DNA of 64,000 nt from Tritonibacter mobilis (GTDB lineage: Bacteria; Pseudomonadota; Alphaproteobacteria; Rhodobacterales; Rhodobacteraceae): NCBI RefSeq assembly GCF_001681715.1, contig NZ_LNWY01000014.1, forward strand, positions 248,001-312,000. Reading direction: 5' to 3'. Positions 17,152-28,332 of the stretch are shown here, piece by piece; the first letter of the stretch is position 1; the number at the start of each line of letters is the position of its first letter. The notes below the pieces were generated by a model. That model saw only the letters and a program-made list of their open reading frames with translations, made no database searches and had not been told where the DNA came from. The translations under genes and the position numbers were made by a program.

Positions 17152-18297
17152 ATGGACTTCGCAATGACAGAAGAGCAGACGGCCATTTTCGATATGGCTT
17201 ATGGCTTTGGGCAGGAAAACATCGCGCCGTTTGCCCGCCAGTGGGAATCTGAGGGCACCATCCCAAAGGATCTGTGGCCCAAGGTCGGCGAATTGGGCTT
17301 TGGCTCCCTTTATGTGAGCGAAGAGACCGGCGGTTCTGGTCTGTCGCGCCTTGATGCAACCTTGGTGTTTGAGGCGCTGTCGATGGCCTGCCCGTCAGTG
17401 GCGGCGTTTCTGTCGATCCACAACATGTGCGCCAAGATGCTGGATATGTTCGCCAGCGACGAGTTGAAGGCGCGCGTCATGCCCGACGTGATGAGCCTCA
17501 ATACGGTGTTGAGCTACTGCCTGACGGAACCCGGTTCCGGTTCCGATGCGGCCTCGCTCAAGACCCGCGCCGCCCGCGACAACGAGGGCTATGTGCTGAA
17601 TGGCACCAAGGCTTTCATCTCCGGCGGCGGCTATTCCGATGCCTATGTCTGCATGGTGCGCACGGGCGAAGATGGCCCCAAAGGCATCTCTACCGTCTAT
17701 GTGGAGGATGGCACGCCGGGTCTGTCCTTTGGCGGGCTTGAGGACAAGATGGGCTGGAAGAGCCAACCCACCGCACAGGTCCAATTCGACGACTGCCGCG
17801 TTCCTGCAGGCAATCTTGTGGGCGAAGAGGGCCATGGTTTCAAATACGCCATGAAGGGTCTGGATGGCGGACGCCTGAATATCGCGGCCTGCTCGCTCGG
17901 CGCCGCACAAGCCGGCCTCAGCGCCACGTTGCAATATATGTCCGAGCGCAAGGCGTTTGGGAAATCCATCGACCAGTTCCAGGGGCTGCAATTTCGCCTC
18001 GCGGATATGGAGATCGAACTTCAGGCCGCGCGCACTTTCCTGCGTCAGGCGGCATGGAAGCTCGATCAGGGCGAACCCGATGCGTCAAAATTCTGCGCCA
18101 TGGCCAAGAAATTCGTCACCGAGACGGGCTCCAAAGTGGTGGATCAATGTCTGCAATTGCACGGTGGATACGGCTATCTCGCGGATTACGGCATCGAGAA
18201 ACTGGTCCGCGACCTGCGCGTGCACCAGATCCTTGAGGGCACCAATGAGATCATGCGCGTGATCGTCGCCCGTCATATGCTGGCGGAAAACCACTAA
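17152..18297 (+). CDS. Acyl-CoA dehydrogenase, probable isobutyryl-CoA dehydrogenase
   Basis: This FAD enzyme most likely oxidises isobutyryl-CoA to methacrylyl-CoA in valine degradation. The 381-residue length fits the acyl-CoA dehydrogenase family. Visible signatures are CLTEPGSGSDAASLKTRA (FAD/substrate loop), RKAFGKSIDQFQGLQFRLAD, and the C-terminal QLHGGYGYLADYGIEK with the RDLRVHQILEGTNEIMR region that holds the catalytic Glu. I start at ATG 17152 behind AGGAG. The substrate is inferred from the next two genes, 3-hydroxyisobutyryl-CoA hydrolase and 3-hydroxyisobutyrate dehydrogenase, which form an operon with it (24- and 4-base gaps). Confidence 0.9.
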   Translation: MDFAMTEEQTAIFDMAYGFGQENIAPFARQWESEGTIPKDLWPKVGELGFGSLYVSEETGGSGLSRLDATLVFEALSMACPSVAAFLSIHNMCAKMLDMFASDELKARVMPDVMSLNTVLSYCLTEPGSGSDAASLKTRAARDNEGYVLNGTKAFISGGGYSDAYVCMVRTGEDGPKGISTVYVEDGTPGLSFGGLEDKMGWKSQPTAQVQFDDCRVPAGNLVGEEGHGFKYAMKGLDGGRLNIAACSLGAAQAGLSATLQYMSERKAFGKSIDQFQGLQFRLADMEIELQAARTFLRQAAWKLDQGEPDASKFCAMAKKFVTETGSKVVDQCLQLHGGYGYLADYGIEKLVRDLRVHQILEGTNEIMRVIVARHMLAENH

Positions 18298-18321
18298 GAT
18301 TTTCAGGGGAGGACAGGCGCG

Positions 18322-19362
18322 ATGAGCGACATCCACATCCGTATCGAAGGCCGCGCGGGGCGGATCACGCTGACCCGCGAAAAAGCCCTGAATGCGCTGT
18401 CATATGACATGTGCCTTGCGATTGACGCCGCACTCAAGGACTGGGCCAAGGACGACACCGTGGCGCTGGTGGTGTTTGACGCGGCTGGTGACAAAGCATT
18501 CTGCGCAGGCGGCGATATTGCCGAACTCTACGAGACCGGCACCAAGGGCGATTTCGACTATGGCCGCAAGTTCTGGCGGGACGAATACCGCATGAATGCG
18601 CGGATCTTTGAGTATCCCAAACCAGTGGTGAGCTTCCTTCAGGGCTTTACCATGGGAGGCGGCGTCGGCATCGGGTGTCACGGCACCCACCGTATCGTTG
18701 GCGACAGCTCCAAGCTATCGATGCCGGAATGCGGCATTGGCCTTGTGCCTGACGTGGGCGGCTCACTTTTGCTGTCGCTGGCACCGGGGCGGTTGGGCGA
18801 ATACCTCGGCACCACCGGCCATCGGATGACGGCGGGCGATGCGGTCTATGCGGGCTTTGCAGATTACTACATCCCCGAAGATCGCTGGACCTCGCTGATC
18901 TCAGCCCTTGCGGAAACGGGCGATGTCGCCGTCCTTGAGACCGCCGCACAGAAAGCACCCGAAAGCGCGCTGAAAGCCATGCAGGACGACATCGACGCGA
19001 CTTTTGCGGGCGAGACCTCAGCCGATATCCTGACCACGCTCAAAACACGCGATGACGCATTTGCTGCGGAATGCCTCAAGGTGCTGTTGCGCGGCTCGCC
19101 GCTCTCTGTGGCGACGACGGTCGAAATGATCCACCGCCTGCGGTCCTCCACCACAACCATGCGCAGCGCCTTGGATCTGGAGTATCGTTTCACCTATCGT
19201 GCGATGGAGAAAGGCGACCTTCTCGAAGGGGTACGGGCGCTGATCATCGACAAGGACAAATCGCCCAAGTGGCAATACACCGATGGCACAGTGCCAGCAG
19301 TGGCCGTGAGCCAGATGCTCCAGCCGCTCGGGCCGAATGCTCTGAGTTTTGAAGAGGACTAA
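18322..19362 (+). CDS. 3-Hydroxyisobutyryl-CoA hydrolase
   Basis: The enzyme releases CoA from 3-hydroxyisobutyryl-CoA in the valine pathway. The 346-residue protein belongs to the crotonase superfamily, with the oxyanion-hole motif FCAGGDIAELYE (about 59-70) and GFTMGGGVGIGCHGTHRIVG, followed by the hydrolase-type PECGIGLVPDVGGS rather than the hydratase Glu pair. The C-terminal extension with the RSSTTTMRSALDLEYR region matches the ECH_2 hydrolase subgroup. It sits 24 bases behind the dehydrogenase, with GGGGAGG as ribosome site. An enoyl-CoA hydratase role is less likely given length and context. Confidence 0.88.
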   Translation: MSDIHIRIEGRAGRITLTREKALNALSYDMCLAIDAALKDWAKDDTVALVVFDAAGDKAFCAGGDIAELYETGTKGDFDYGRKFWRDEYRMNARIFEYPKPVVSFLQGFTMGGGVGIGCHGTHRIVGDSSKLSMPECGIGLVPDVGGSLLLSLAPGRLGEYLGTTGHRMTAGDAVYAGFADYYIPEDRWTSLISALAETGDVAVLETAAQKAPESALKAMQDDIDATFAGETSADILTTLKTRDDAFAAECLKVLLRGSPLSVATTVEMIHRLRSSTTTMRSALDLEYRFTYRAMEKGDLLEGVRALIIDKDKSPKWQYTDGTVPAVAVSQMLQPLGPNALSFEED

Positions 19363-19366
19363 ACAC

Positions 19367-20239
19367 ATGAAAATCGGATTTATCGGACTTGGCAACATGG
19401 GCGGCCCGATGGCGGCAAACCTCGCCAAGGCAGGCCATGACGTGACCGGCTTTGATATGGCAGATGTCGCGATCGAAGGCGTTGCCATGGCCGAAAGTGC
19501 TGCCGCGGCCGCAACGGGTGCCGATGTGGTCATCACCATGCTGCCCAATGGCGACATCCTGCGCCATGTGGCCTCCGAGATTATCCCTGCCATGGGTGCG
19601 GGCGCAGCCTTTGTCGATTGCTCCACCGTGGATGTGGACAGCGCGCGCGCTGTGGCAGATCAGGCGGCGGCAGCTGGTCTGCTCGCGGTTGATGCACCGG
19701 TCTCCGGCGGTATCGGTGGTGCTGCTGGCGGGACATTGACCTTTATGGCGGGTGGCTCTGCGGAGGCCTTCGCCAAGGCTGCGCCACTCTTTGATATCAT
19801 GGGCCAAAAGGCCGTGCATTGCGGCGATGCCGGGGCCGGTCAGGCCGCCAAGATCTGTAACAACATGATCCTCGGCGTCACCATGATTGCCACCTGCGAG
19901 GCCTTTGCGCTGGCCGACAAACTGGGTCTCGACCGCCAGAAAATGTTCGATGTGGTCTCGACCTCATCGGGCTACAGCTGGTCGATGAACGCCTATTGCC
20001 CGGCCCCCGGCGTAGGCCCGCAGTCGCCTGCGGACAATGGCTATCAGCCGGGGTTTGCCGCCGATCTGATGCTGAAGGACCTGCGCCTGTCGCAACAGGC
20101 CGCAGGCAGCGCCGATGCCGATACGCCGATGGGGCAACTGGCCGAAGCCCTCTATACCCAGTTCGTCGACAACGAGGATGGCAAGGGCAAGGATTTCTCC
20201 GCTATGCTGCCCCGGTTTGAAAAGCGCGGTCGCGGCTAG
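19367..20239 (+). CDS. mmsB: 3-Hydroxyisobutyrate dehydrogenase
   Basis: MmsB oxidises 3-hydroxyisobutyrate to methylmalonate semialdehyde with NAD, supplying the substrate of MmsA. The 290-residue protein starts with the Rossmann motif IGFIGLGNMGGPMAANL, then has the family signature DAPVSGGIGGAAGGTLTFM and the catalytic Lys in GAGQAAKICNNMILG. ATG 19367 follows the preceding stop by four bases, with AGAGGA as ribosome site. The last three bases overlap the stop of the convergent XRE regulator (CTAG at 20236-20239). Third gene of the valine operon. Confidence 0.95.
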   Translation: MKIGFIGLGNMGGPMAANLAKAGHDVTGFDMADVAIEGVAMAESAAAAATGADVVITMLPNGDILRHVASEIIPAMGAGAAFVDCSTVDVDSARAVADQAAAAGLLAVDAPVSGGIGGAAGGTLTFMAGGSAEAFAKAAPLFDIMGQKAVHCGDAGAGQAAKICNNMILGVTMIATCEAFALADKLGLDRQKMFDVVSTSSGYSWSMNAYCPAPGVGPQSPADNGYQPGFAADLMLKDLRLSQQAAGSADADTPMGQLAEALYTQFVDNEDGKGKDFSAMLPRFEKRGRG

Positions 20240-21003
20240 GACGCACTCAACTGGATGAGCGCCACCCGTGTGGCCTCATCCGCCGGAAACATGCACTCGA
20301 TCCGCAGTTCCGACAGGGCGATATCCTCGACCGTACCGAACTGCGACATCGCCGAGAAAAACGACAGCACCTGCCCCGCAATCCGATAGCGGGTCGGGAT
20401 CATCGCGGGCAGCGGTTGCATCGAAAGCACCGCATCCGTCGACACCCGGGATTTCAGCCGCGCCACATGATCCTCGATCACGCTGTCTCGGCCAAAATGC
20501 ACAAGCTCACTGCGCAACCGCTGCAAGATCAGCCGCTCCACCTCCTCAAGGTTGACGATATTTTCGCGCAGCCGGTCATTCGAAAGCATCGCGTCCAACA
20601 GACTGTCACCGACATCCAGTCCCACAGGCGACATAAGCCTCTGTGCCGGTGCGTTCACACGTTGCAGTCGCCAATGGCGGTCCAAGGCTATCGCCGGATA
20701 GGGCGCGTGGCGCTCCAGCATCCACTCCACCGCCGCCCGCACTGGGGCCATCTGCGCATCGCCTAAATCCCGCGCACCATAGATAGGCGCATAGCCCGCC
20801 GCCGCCAACAGAGCGTTGACCTCCGCCTGCGGCAACTGCAATTCCCGGCTAAGACGCAGAACCATCTCGCGGCTGGGATTCGCCCGTCCGGTTTCCAGAA
20901 ACGAGACATGTCGCGCCGAAACTTCCGCCGTAAGCGCCAGATCCAGCTGACTCATCCGGCGCAGCTGTCGCCAGTCCTTCAGCTGCGTTCCAAAATCACC
21001 CAT
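20236..21003 (-). CDS. XRE-family regulator with MmyB-like sensor domain
   Basis: The 255-residue protein has an N-terminal Cro/CI helix-turn-helix (about 5-62; LDLALTAEVSARHVSFLETG is the recognition region) and a C-terminal MmyB-type ligand-binding half with ALDRHWRLQRVNAPAQRLM and the closing ELRIECMFPADEATR. Such regulators sense small hydrophobic ligands in some actinobacteria; here the ligand is unknown. ATG 21003 is preceded by GAGGTG. It is divergent from a small membrane protein gene across a perfect 15-bp palindrome, which is the likely operator, so I infer control of that gene and itself. Confidence 0.85.
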   Translation of the reverse strand: MGDFGTQLKDWRQLRRMSQLDLALTAEVSARHVSFLETGRANPSREMVLRLSRELQLPQAEVNALLAAAGYAPIYGARDLGDAQMAPVRAAVEWMLERHAPYPAIALDRHWRLQRVNAPAQRLMSPVGLDVGDSLLDAMLSNDRLRENIVNLEEVERLILQRLRSELVHFGRDSVIEDHVARLKSRVSTDAVLSMQPLPAMIPTRYRIAGQVLSFFSAMSQFGTVEDIALSELRIECMFPADEATRVALIQLSAS

Positions 21004-21038
21004 GCTCACCTCGGTGTTCTTCCCTAATGGGCATACAG

Positions 21039-21053
21039 TTACCTCAGAGGTAA
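21039..21053. promoter_or_regulatory. Perfect palindrome TTACCTCAGAGGTAA, probable operator
   Basis: TTACCTC-A-GAGGTAA is a perfect 7+1+7 palindrome between the divergent XRE regulator (start 21003) and the membrane protein gene (start 21116). Position and symmetry fit a binding site for the dimeric regulator encoded next to it. The overlap with promoters is inferred; no clear -10 box was assigned. Confidence 0.6.
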
Positions 21054-21115
21054 TTGAAACACCTCCCTCATTTCCAGAATGCTTGGCGCAATGACGCATC
21101 AAAAGGGAAATAGCG

Positions 21116-21568
21116 ATGTCACCTAAACGCGCCGCGCAACTACTGCGCCTGACCTCTGCGGGCACAGTGCTCTTTGGCCTGATGCTCATGCTGGCGCCGC
21201 ATAGCCCGCTCAAGCCCGCGGGGCTGGTATTCGTCGATCTCGCGTTCTTGCCGCTGGATCACACCCAAGACATGGATCACGAGGTCGCGCAGTTGATGAT
21301 GGCGATTTCCGGTGGGCTGCTGTGCGGGTTGGGCGTGCTGATCTGGCAGATCACCACAAGGCTCTTTTTACAAAACCCAACCCTCGCGCGGCGGGTTCTG
21401 ATCCCAGCGCTTTTGGCATGGTATCTCCCCGACAGCCTTGGCTCCATGCTCTCTGGCGCCGGGTTCAATGTGGTGATGAACACCGTCTTTCTGGCGATGT
21501 TCATGCTGCCACTGCTGCTCAGCGCCCCTGCATCGCCTTCAGAGGCACAGTTTAGTCGTCAAAGCTGA
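21116..21568 (+). CDS. Four-helix membrane protein, unknown function
   Basis: The 150-residue product has about four hydrophobic segments (about 12-30, 58-78, 90-110 and 115-137) and no motif I recognise. It is divergent from the XRE regulator and probably its main target, judged from the palindrome between them. The last 17 bases overlap the end of the convergent DUF2807 gene. An AAGGGA ribosome site lies before ATG 21116. It may be a transporter-like or sensor-linked membrane protein; the sequence does not tell. Confidence 0.7.
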   Translation: MSPKRAAQLLRLTSAGTVLFGLMLMLAPHSPLKPAGLVFVDLAFLPLDHTQDMDHEVAQLMMAISGGLLCGLGVLIWQITTRLFLQNPTLARRVLIPALLAWYLPDSLGSMLSGAGFNVVMNTVFLAMFMLPLLLSAPASPSEAQFSRQS

Positions 21569-22271
21569 TATTGCCGCCGCTGGAACTGCGCACCTCACGC
21601 TGTGCCGGCTGCCCCTCGACGGAAATATCACCCCCGCTACTGGCATCGCCCTGCAGGCGGGTGGTGGCGGTGACATCCACATCCGCCCCGCTAGAGGCCA
21701 CAACGCGCACGTCTTGACAGCGCAGATCCTCCAGATCCACATCCGCACCGCTGCTTGCGGTCACGTCCAATGTGCTGCAGCGACCAGAGATCTCCAGATC
21801 CCCACCGGAGCTCGCGTGAACGCGCACCAACTCACTGTCCAGCTGCGACGCCTCAAGCTGGCCGCCGCTGTCCACGTTGAACACCACCGTCTGCGCGGCC
21901 TTGCCCGACACGCGCGCCAGCGCCGCCGAGTCCACGGTTAATTCCTTCAGCTCGGGCAGATCGACATAGACCCGCAGTTGCCCGTCCAATAGCCCCATCA
22001 TCGGCGACCAGCGCTCGGTGCGCTCAATCTTCAGCGTGTCCCCCTCCTGCTTCACCTGCAGGCGCGCCGTCCCGGATAGCCCCCCGGCCTCACCGCGCAC
22101 AGCATAGGCCTCCGCACCGGTGGTCACCGTAAGCTCAATCGCCTCCGAAAGGACAATCCTGTCAAAATCCGTGAATTCAAACTCGGTCACCTCCGCCCGC
22201 GCTGCAGTTCCAGCAGCAAGAATGACAGCAGCAAGACCCAAGCCCCGTGCAGAGATCGCTCGCACTCCCAT
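21552..22271 (-). CDS. Exported DUF2807 (GIN-domain) protein
   Basis: The 239-residue protein has a Sec signal peptide (about 1-26, cleavage near ARA-EV) and then a right-handed beta-helix-like DUF2807 domain, a putative adhesin head of unknown exact function. The domain shows a repeated turn SSGADVD / SSGGD / SSGGN spaced about 20 residues apart from residue 150 onward, as expected of a stacked beta fold. It resides in the periplasm or is surface-exposed. ATG 22271 has GAGGG eight bases upstream. The gene stands alone between the XRE locus and uvrA. Confidence 0.75.
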   Translation of the reverse strand: MGVRAISARGLGLAAVILAAGTAARAEVTEFEFTDFDRIVLSEAIELTVTTGAEAYAVRGEAGGLSGTARLQVKQEGDTLKIERTERWSPMMGLLDGQLRVYVDLPELKELTVDSAALARVSGKAAQTVVFNVDSGGQLEASQLDSELVRVHASSGGDLEISGRCSTLDVTASSGADVDLEDLRCQDVRVVASSGADVDVTATTRLQGDASSGGDISVEGQPAQREVRSSSGGNISFDD

Positions 22272-22364
22272 GACAATACCCTCAATGTTAAAACGCTTTA
22301 CTTAATTGAGGTGCGGATCACAGCTATTCAAGAGATGCGGGATAAATCTCTCACGCCCCGTCCC

Positions 22365-22411
22365 TCTTCTAACGGTAAATATCCCGGGGAGCGCGAGGGG
22401 CAGCGCCCCTC
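22365..22411 (-). repeat. Dispersed CCCGGGATATTT repeat, copy 2 (reversed)
   Basis: On the plus strand it reads TCTTCTAAC (22365-22373), AAATATCCCGGG (22377-22388) and then the hairpin GAGGGGC-AGC-GCCCCTC (22395-22411). This is the reverse of the copy behind tkt and lies just after the uvrA stop, i.e. in its 3' region. Confidence 0.75.
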
Positions 22412-22423
22412 GCCCTTTGGCCC

Positions 22424-25315
22424 TTACTCGGCCGCGACTTTCTTGCGCGCCTTGGCCGCCAGCATCGGTTTCAGATAATGGCCCGTATGGCTGCGCGGCT
22501 CCTCAGCCACTTGCTCTGGGGTGCCCGATGCCACGATCTCACCGCCGCCATCACCGCCTTCGGGACCAATATCGATCAGCCAGTCGGCGGTCTTGATGAC
22601 ATCGAGGTTATGTTCGATCACCACAACCGAGTTGCCCTGCTCCACCAATTCATGCAGCACTTCCAACAGTTTGCGCACATCCTCGAAATGCAGACCCGTG
22701 GTGGGCTCATCGAGAATATAGAGCGTCCGACCAGTGGAGCGCTTCGCCAGTTCCTTGGACAGCTTCACCCGCTGCGCCTCACCGCCCGAGAGCGTCGTGG
22801 CCTGCTGGCCCACCTTGATATAGCCAAGACCCACCCGCATCAGCGCGTCCATCTTGTCGCGGATCGAGGGCACGGCGGCAAAGAACTCCTGCGCGTCTTC
22901 CACCGTCATATCCAGCACATCGGCAATGCTCTTGCCCTTGAACTTGATCTCCAGCGTTTCACGGTTGTAGCGCGCGCCCTGACAGGTCTCACAGGTGACA
23001 TAGACGTCGGGCAGGAAATGCATCTCGACCTTCAGCACCCCGTCACCCTGACAGGCCTCGCAGCGCCCGCCCTTGACGTTGAAAGAGAACCGCCCCGGTT
23101 TATACCCGCGCGCCTTGGCTTCGGGCAGACCGGCAAACCAGTCACGGATCGGCGTGAAGGCCCCGGTATAGGTCGCCGGGTTCGAGCGTGGCGTACGCCC
23201 AATCGGGCGCTGGTCGATGTCGATCACCTTGTCCAGATGCTCCAGCCCCTTGATGGTCTCGCAAGGCGCAGGCGTCTGGCGCGCACCGTTGAGGCGCATG
23301 GAGGCGGTCTTGAACAGCGTCTCGATGGTCAGGGTCGATTTGCCACCGCCCGACACGCCGGTGACGCAGACAAATTTCCCCAGCGGGAATTCGGCGGTGA
23401 CGTTTTTCAGGTTGTTGCCGGTGGCCTTGACCACTTTGATCTTCTTCTTGTTGCCTTTACGACGTGTGGCAGGCACTGCAATTTCACGCGTTCCGGCCAG
23501 ATACTGCCCGGTTACCGAACCCGCATCGCCCTCAACGGCGGCGGGCGTGCCGTGGCTGACGACCTGGCCACCATGCACCCCGGCACCGGGACCGATGTCA
23601 AAGACGTAATCGGCCTGACGGATCATATCCTCGTCATGTTCCACCACGATCACCGTATTGCCCTGATCGCGCAGGTTCTTGAGCGTGGTGATCAGCCGGT
23701 CATTGTCACGCTGGTGCAGACCGATGGACGGCTCGTCCAGCACATATAGCACCCCTGTGAGACCAGAGCCGATCTGGCTCGCCAGACGAATGCGCTGGCT
23801 TTCCCCGCCTGAGAGCGTGCCCGCGTTGCGCGAGAGGGTCAGATACTCCAGCCCGACATTGTTGAGGAAGCCAAGACGCTCGCGGATTTCCTTAACGATG
23901 GCGCGGGCGATTTCTTGTTTCTGCGCGGTGAGGTGGCACGGCACCTCTTCGATCCACGCGAGCGCCTCGCGGATGGATTTCTCCACCACCTGCCCCACAT
24001 GCAGACGATGCTCGGCGGGGCCTCCCGCCGGGCCGATTTTCACCGCCAGCGCCTCTTCGCGCAGACGATAACCGCCGCAATGGCCGCAATCACGGTTGTT
24101 CTGGTACCGCTCAAACTCCTCGCGCACCCAATTGGAATCCGTCTCGCGGTAGCGGCGTTCCATATTGGGGATCACGCCCTCAAAGACGCGGGTCACATTG
24201 TAGACACGGCCGCCCTCGTCATAGCGAAAGGCGATTTCCTCATCACCGGAGCCATGCAGGAACACCTGTTTCACATGCGCGGGCAGATCCTTCCACGGCG
24301 TGTTCTTGTCGAACTCATAGTGGTTGGCGATGGCCTCGATGGTCTGCAGGAAATAGGGCGATTTGCCCTTGCGCCACGGTGCCAGCGCCCCGTCATAGAC
24401 CTTGAGGCTCTGATCCGGCACCACGAGGCGTTCGTCAAAGAACAGCTCCACGCCAAGCCCGTCACAATGGGGACAGGCTCCAAAGGGCGCGTTAAAGGAG
24501 AACAGCCGTGGTTCGATCTCGGGGATGGTGAAGCCACTGACGGGACAGGCGAAATTCTCGGAAAAGGTAATCCGCTCCGGGTCGCCCTCACGCGGGGCGG
24601 TCTCCAGAATGGCAATCCCGTCGGCCAGATCCAGCGCGGTGCGCAAGCTGTCCGCCAGCCGGGTCTCGATGCCTTCTTTGACCACCAGACGGTCGACCAC
24701 CACGTCGATGTCATGGCGGAACTTCTTGTCGAGCGTGGGCGGCGTATCAAGGTCGTGGAACTCCCCATCCACCTTGACGCGCTGGAACCCCTGCTTCCTC
24801 AGTTCCAGCATCTCTTTTTTGTACTCGCCCTTGCGATCCCTCACAATGGGCGCCAGCAGATAGCCGCGCGTGCCTTCCTCCAGCGTCATGATCCGGTCGA
24901 CCATATCCTGCACCTGCTGCGCCTCGATGGGCTGGCCGGTGGCGGGGCTGTAGGGCGTGCCCGCGCGGGCAAACAGCAGTCGCAGATAGTCGTAAATCTC
25001 GGTGACGGTGCCGACGGTGGAGCGCGGGTTTTTCGATGTCGTCTTCTGCTCGATGGAGATCGCAGGGCTCAGACCCGAAATATGATCCACATCCGGCTTT
25101 TCCATCATATCGAGGAACTGGCGCGCATAAGCGCTGAGGGATTCAACGTAGCGGCGCTGCCCCTCGGCATAGATGGTGTCAAACGCAAGGCTCGATTTGC
25201 CCGATCCCGACAGGCCGGTAATCACCACCAGCTCATCGCGCGGTATGTCCACGTCGATGTTCTTGAGATTGTGCTCGCGCGCGCCGCGCACCTCGATATT
25301 CTTCAACTCAGCCAT
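22424..25315 (-). CDS. uvrA: Excinuclease ABC subunit UvrA
   Basis: UvrA recognises bulky DNA lesions and loads UvrB in nucleotide excision repair. The 963-residue protein has two ABC ATPase modules: Walker [20 protein letters not shown] near residue 33 and [13 protein letters not shown] near 650, both with LSGGE signature regions ([13 protein letters not shown] and [13 protein letters not shown]). Zinc-binding CPHCDGLG and CEACQGDG...CETCQGARY clusters are present. I start at ATG 25315 ([20 protein letters not shown]), which gives the standard start; the open frame begins 17 codons earlier. It is monocistronic. No LexA-type box was identified upstream. Confidence 0.97.
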   Translation of the reverse strand: MAELKNIEVRGAREHNLKNIDVDIPRDELVVITGLSGSGKSSLAFDTIYAEGQRRYVESLSAYARQFLDMMEKPDVDHISGLSPAISIEQKTTSKNPRSTVGTVTEIYDYLRLLFARAGTPYSPATGQPIEAQQVQDMVDRIMTLEEGTRGYLLAPIVRDRKGEYKKEMLELRKQGFQRVKVDGEFHDLDTPPTLDKKFRHDIDVVVDRLVVKEGIETRLADSLRTALDLADGIAILETAPREGDPERITFSENFACPVSGFTIPEIEPRLFSFNAPFGACPHCDGLGVELFFDERLVVPDQSLKVYDGALAPWRKGKSPYFLQTIEAIANHYEFDKNTPWKDLPAHVKQVFLHGSGDEEIAFRYDEGGRVYNVTRVFEGVIPNMERRYRETDSNWVREEFERYQNNRDCGHCGGYRLREEALAVKIGPAGGPAEHRLHVGQVVEKSIREALAWIEEVPCHLTAQKQEIARAIVKEIRERLGFLNNVGLEYLTLSRNAGTLSGGESQRIRLASQIGSGLTGVLYVLDEPSIGLHQRDNDRLITTLKNLRDQGNTVIVVEHDEDMIRQADYVFDIGPGAGVHGGQVVSHGTPAAVEGDAGSVTGQYLAGTREIAVPATRRKGNKKKIKVVKATGNNLKNVTAEFPLGKFVCVTGVSGGGKSTLTIETLFKTASMRLNGARQTPAPCETIKGLEHLDKVIDIDQRPIGRTPRSNPATYTGAFTPIRDWFAGLPEAKARGYKPGRFSFNVKGGRCEACQGDGVLKVEMHFLPDVYVTCETCQGARYNRETLEIKFKGKSIADVLDMTVEDAQEFFAAVPSIRDKMDALMRVGLGYIKVGQQATTLSGGEAQRVKLSKELAKRSTGRTLYILDEPTTGLHFEDVRKLLEVLHELVEQGNSVVVIEHNLDVIKTADWLIDIGPEGGDGGGEIVASGTPEQVAEEPRSHTGHYLKPMLAAKARKKVAAE

Positions 25316-25408
25316 ATCGCCCCCAAACTTTGCAATACACATAGGTGAGCTGCCCCGAGTCTCCAAGAGAAAATGCGGAACAAACAGGGAACGACGCGCG
25401 CTGTGCTG

Positions 25409-26593
25409 TCAGAAACTGTCAGCGGCCCAGCGGCGGCGCTGAGAAGCGAGGCTTTGATGCACCACCGCGCCACAGAAAAGTAGCAGCGCCACCGTCAGCA
25501 TCAACGCGCCATAGCCGCCAAATGCAATCACCGCGACAAACAGCGGCGTGCCGATGGCATTGCCCAGATTGCCCGCCTGCGCCATGGCGCCATTGGCCTC
25601 TGATTGCGCGGCGGCGATGTCATTGAGCTGCGGCACGGCGGCAAAGCTAGCGCCCTGCACCAGCCCGAACCCCGCCGCCAGCGCCATACAGGCCAGCCAA
25701 TGCCCCGGCATGGCCCAAAGCCACAGCATCGCCGCCGCGCCGATCAGAAATCCCATCTGCACCACGGCCACGCCGGGTATCTGCCGCAGCAGCAATGCGC
25801 CGATTGTCATCGACACCGCAATAGAGACCAGCGGCATCGCGCCCATCACATGCAGGCGGATGCTCTCGTCGATAAAGGGCGGCAGCACCGTCAGCACCGC
25901 CACAAAACAGCAGGTGTAAAACAGCCACCCCGCCGCAGGTGCGGTTTTATAGGGCGAGCGATAGATGTTGAGGTGCAGCGCGGGCAAGGCGCTGAGGTCC
26001 GGATAGCGCGTGCGCGCAGGCACTGGCACATCGCGCAACGCCAGATGCAGGATCACCGCCAGCACCGCCATGATCGCCGCATGCACCCCAAACAGCGCCA
26101 GCACGCCATAGGCATCGACCAAGGGCCGCCCGGCCCAGCTGAGGATCGCAAAGGTCACACCAAAAAAGGTGCTCCAGATCGTCAGCGCCAATCCGCGCGC
26201 AGGGCCATGTGCCAGGATCGCCATCAAGGTCGGCGCGGCGACGACCACACCCAGATGCGAAATCCCCTCGACCATGCGTGTCAGCAGGAACAGACCAAAG
26301 GGCAGATGCAGCGCCTGAAGCACCGACATCAGCGATCCAAGCAAAAGCGCGCAGACCAGCGTACGCCGATAACCGAACGCCGACACGAATAATCCTGCCA
26401 CCACGCCAAAGACGATCCCCAGCACGCCGACCGAAGAAACGGCCCAGCCAATGGCAGCCCCGACGTTTGGGTAAAGCTGAGGCAACCGGTCAAAGGTCAC
26501 GGCGATCTTGCCGTATTGCGCCGCAGCGCCCAGGCCCGCAGCCCAGATCAGCAGCACCATGACCCAATTCGTCCCACGCTCCTGCTGCAGCAT
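25409..26593 (-). CDS. MFS transporter
   Basis: The 394-residue protein has about twelve hydrophobic helices and the major-facilitator loop motif between helices 2 and 3 (FGYRRTLVCALLLG). I cannot assign a substrate; it resembles drug/metabolite carriers of the MFS_1 type. It lies upstream of uvrA on the same strand but 93 bases away, so it is not clearly in an operon. ATG 26593 has only a modest purine-rich ribosome site. Confidence 0.85.
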   Translation of the reverse strand: MLQQERGTNWVMVLLIWAAGLGAAAQYGKIAVTFDRLPQLYPNVGAAIGWAVSSVGVLGIVFGVVAGLFVSAFGYRRTLVCALLLGSLMSVLQALHLPFGLFLLTRMVEGISHLGVVVAAPTLMAILAHGPARGLALTIWSTFFGVTFAILSWAGRPLVDAYGVLALFGVHAAIMAVLAVILHLALRDVPVPARTRYPDLSALPALHLNIYRSPYKTAPAAGWLFYTCCFVAVLTVLPPFIDESIRLHVMGAMPLVSIAVSMTIGALLLRQIPGVAVVQMGFLIGAAAMLWLWAMPGHWLACMALAAGFGLVQGASFAAVPQLNDIAAAQSEANGAMAQAGNLGNAIGTPLFVAVIAFGGYGALMLTVALLLFCGAVVHQSLASQRRRWAADSF

Positions 26594-26694
26594 CCCGTCG
26601 CCCTCGCCCGCTTAAAATCAGCCGCCACCCTATTCCTGCGCCCGCCGGGACGCCAGACAACAGGACAGCTATTTTGTACCCACACAAAGCGCAT

Positions 26695-26721
26695 GAAAAA
26701 GGCCGGGCTTGCCACCCGGCC
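26695..26721 (-). terminator. lpdA terminator
   Basis: Read on the minus strand, GGCCGGG...CCCGGCC (arms 26701-26707 and 26715-26721) is followed by TTTTTC. It ends the leftward lpdA transcript. Confidence 0.85.
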
Positions 26722-26748
26722 TCTCATTACTCATCTACGAGGTGCAGA

Positions 26749-28143
<1,395 letters not shown>

Positions 28144-28173
28144 TGTGTTCCCTCATGAACAAAGATCCAAAAC

Positions 28174-28191
28174 TAGTTTACCGTTAAACTA
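28174..28191. promoter_or_regulatory. PDH-type operator upstream of lpdA
   Basis: TAGTTTACCGTTAAACTA has perfect 7-bp arms TAGTTTA/TAAACTA around CCGT. It ends 30 bases before the lpdA start, so it overlaps the expected promoter or start site. The only other copy I noticed is at 47071-47088, in front of pdhA at almost the same distance. Confidence 0.75.
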
Positions 28192-28332
28192 ATTTCCTCG
28201 ATGCCGCAACTGTCGAAGCAGAGCAGATACCAGTCTGGCCTCAGACTGCGGCGTCACGTCATGCGACCCTAACAAGCAACACTGCGGGTTCAACCAAAAA
28301 TCCGACTTCGCGCCGCTAACCGATGGGCCCGC

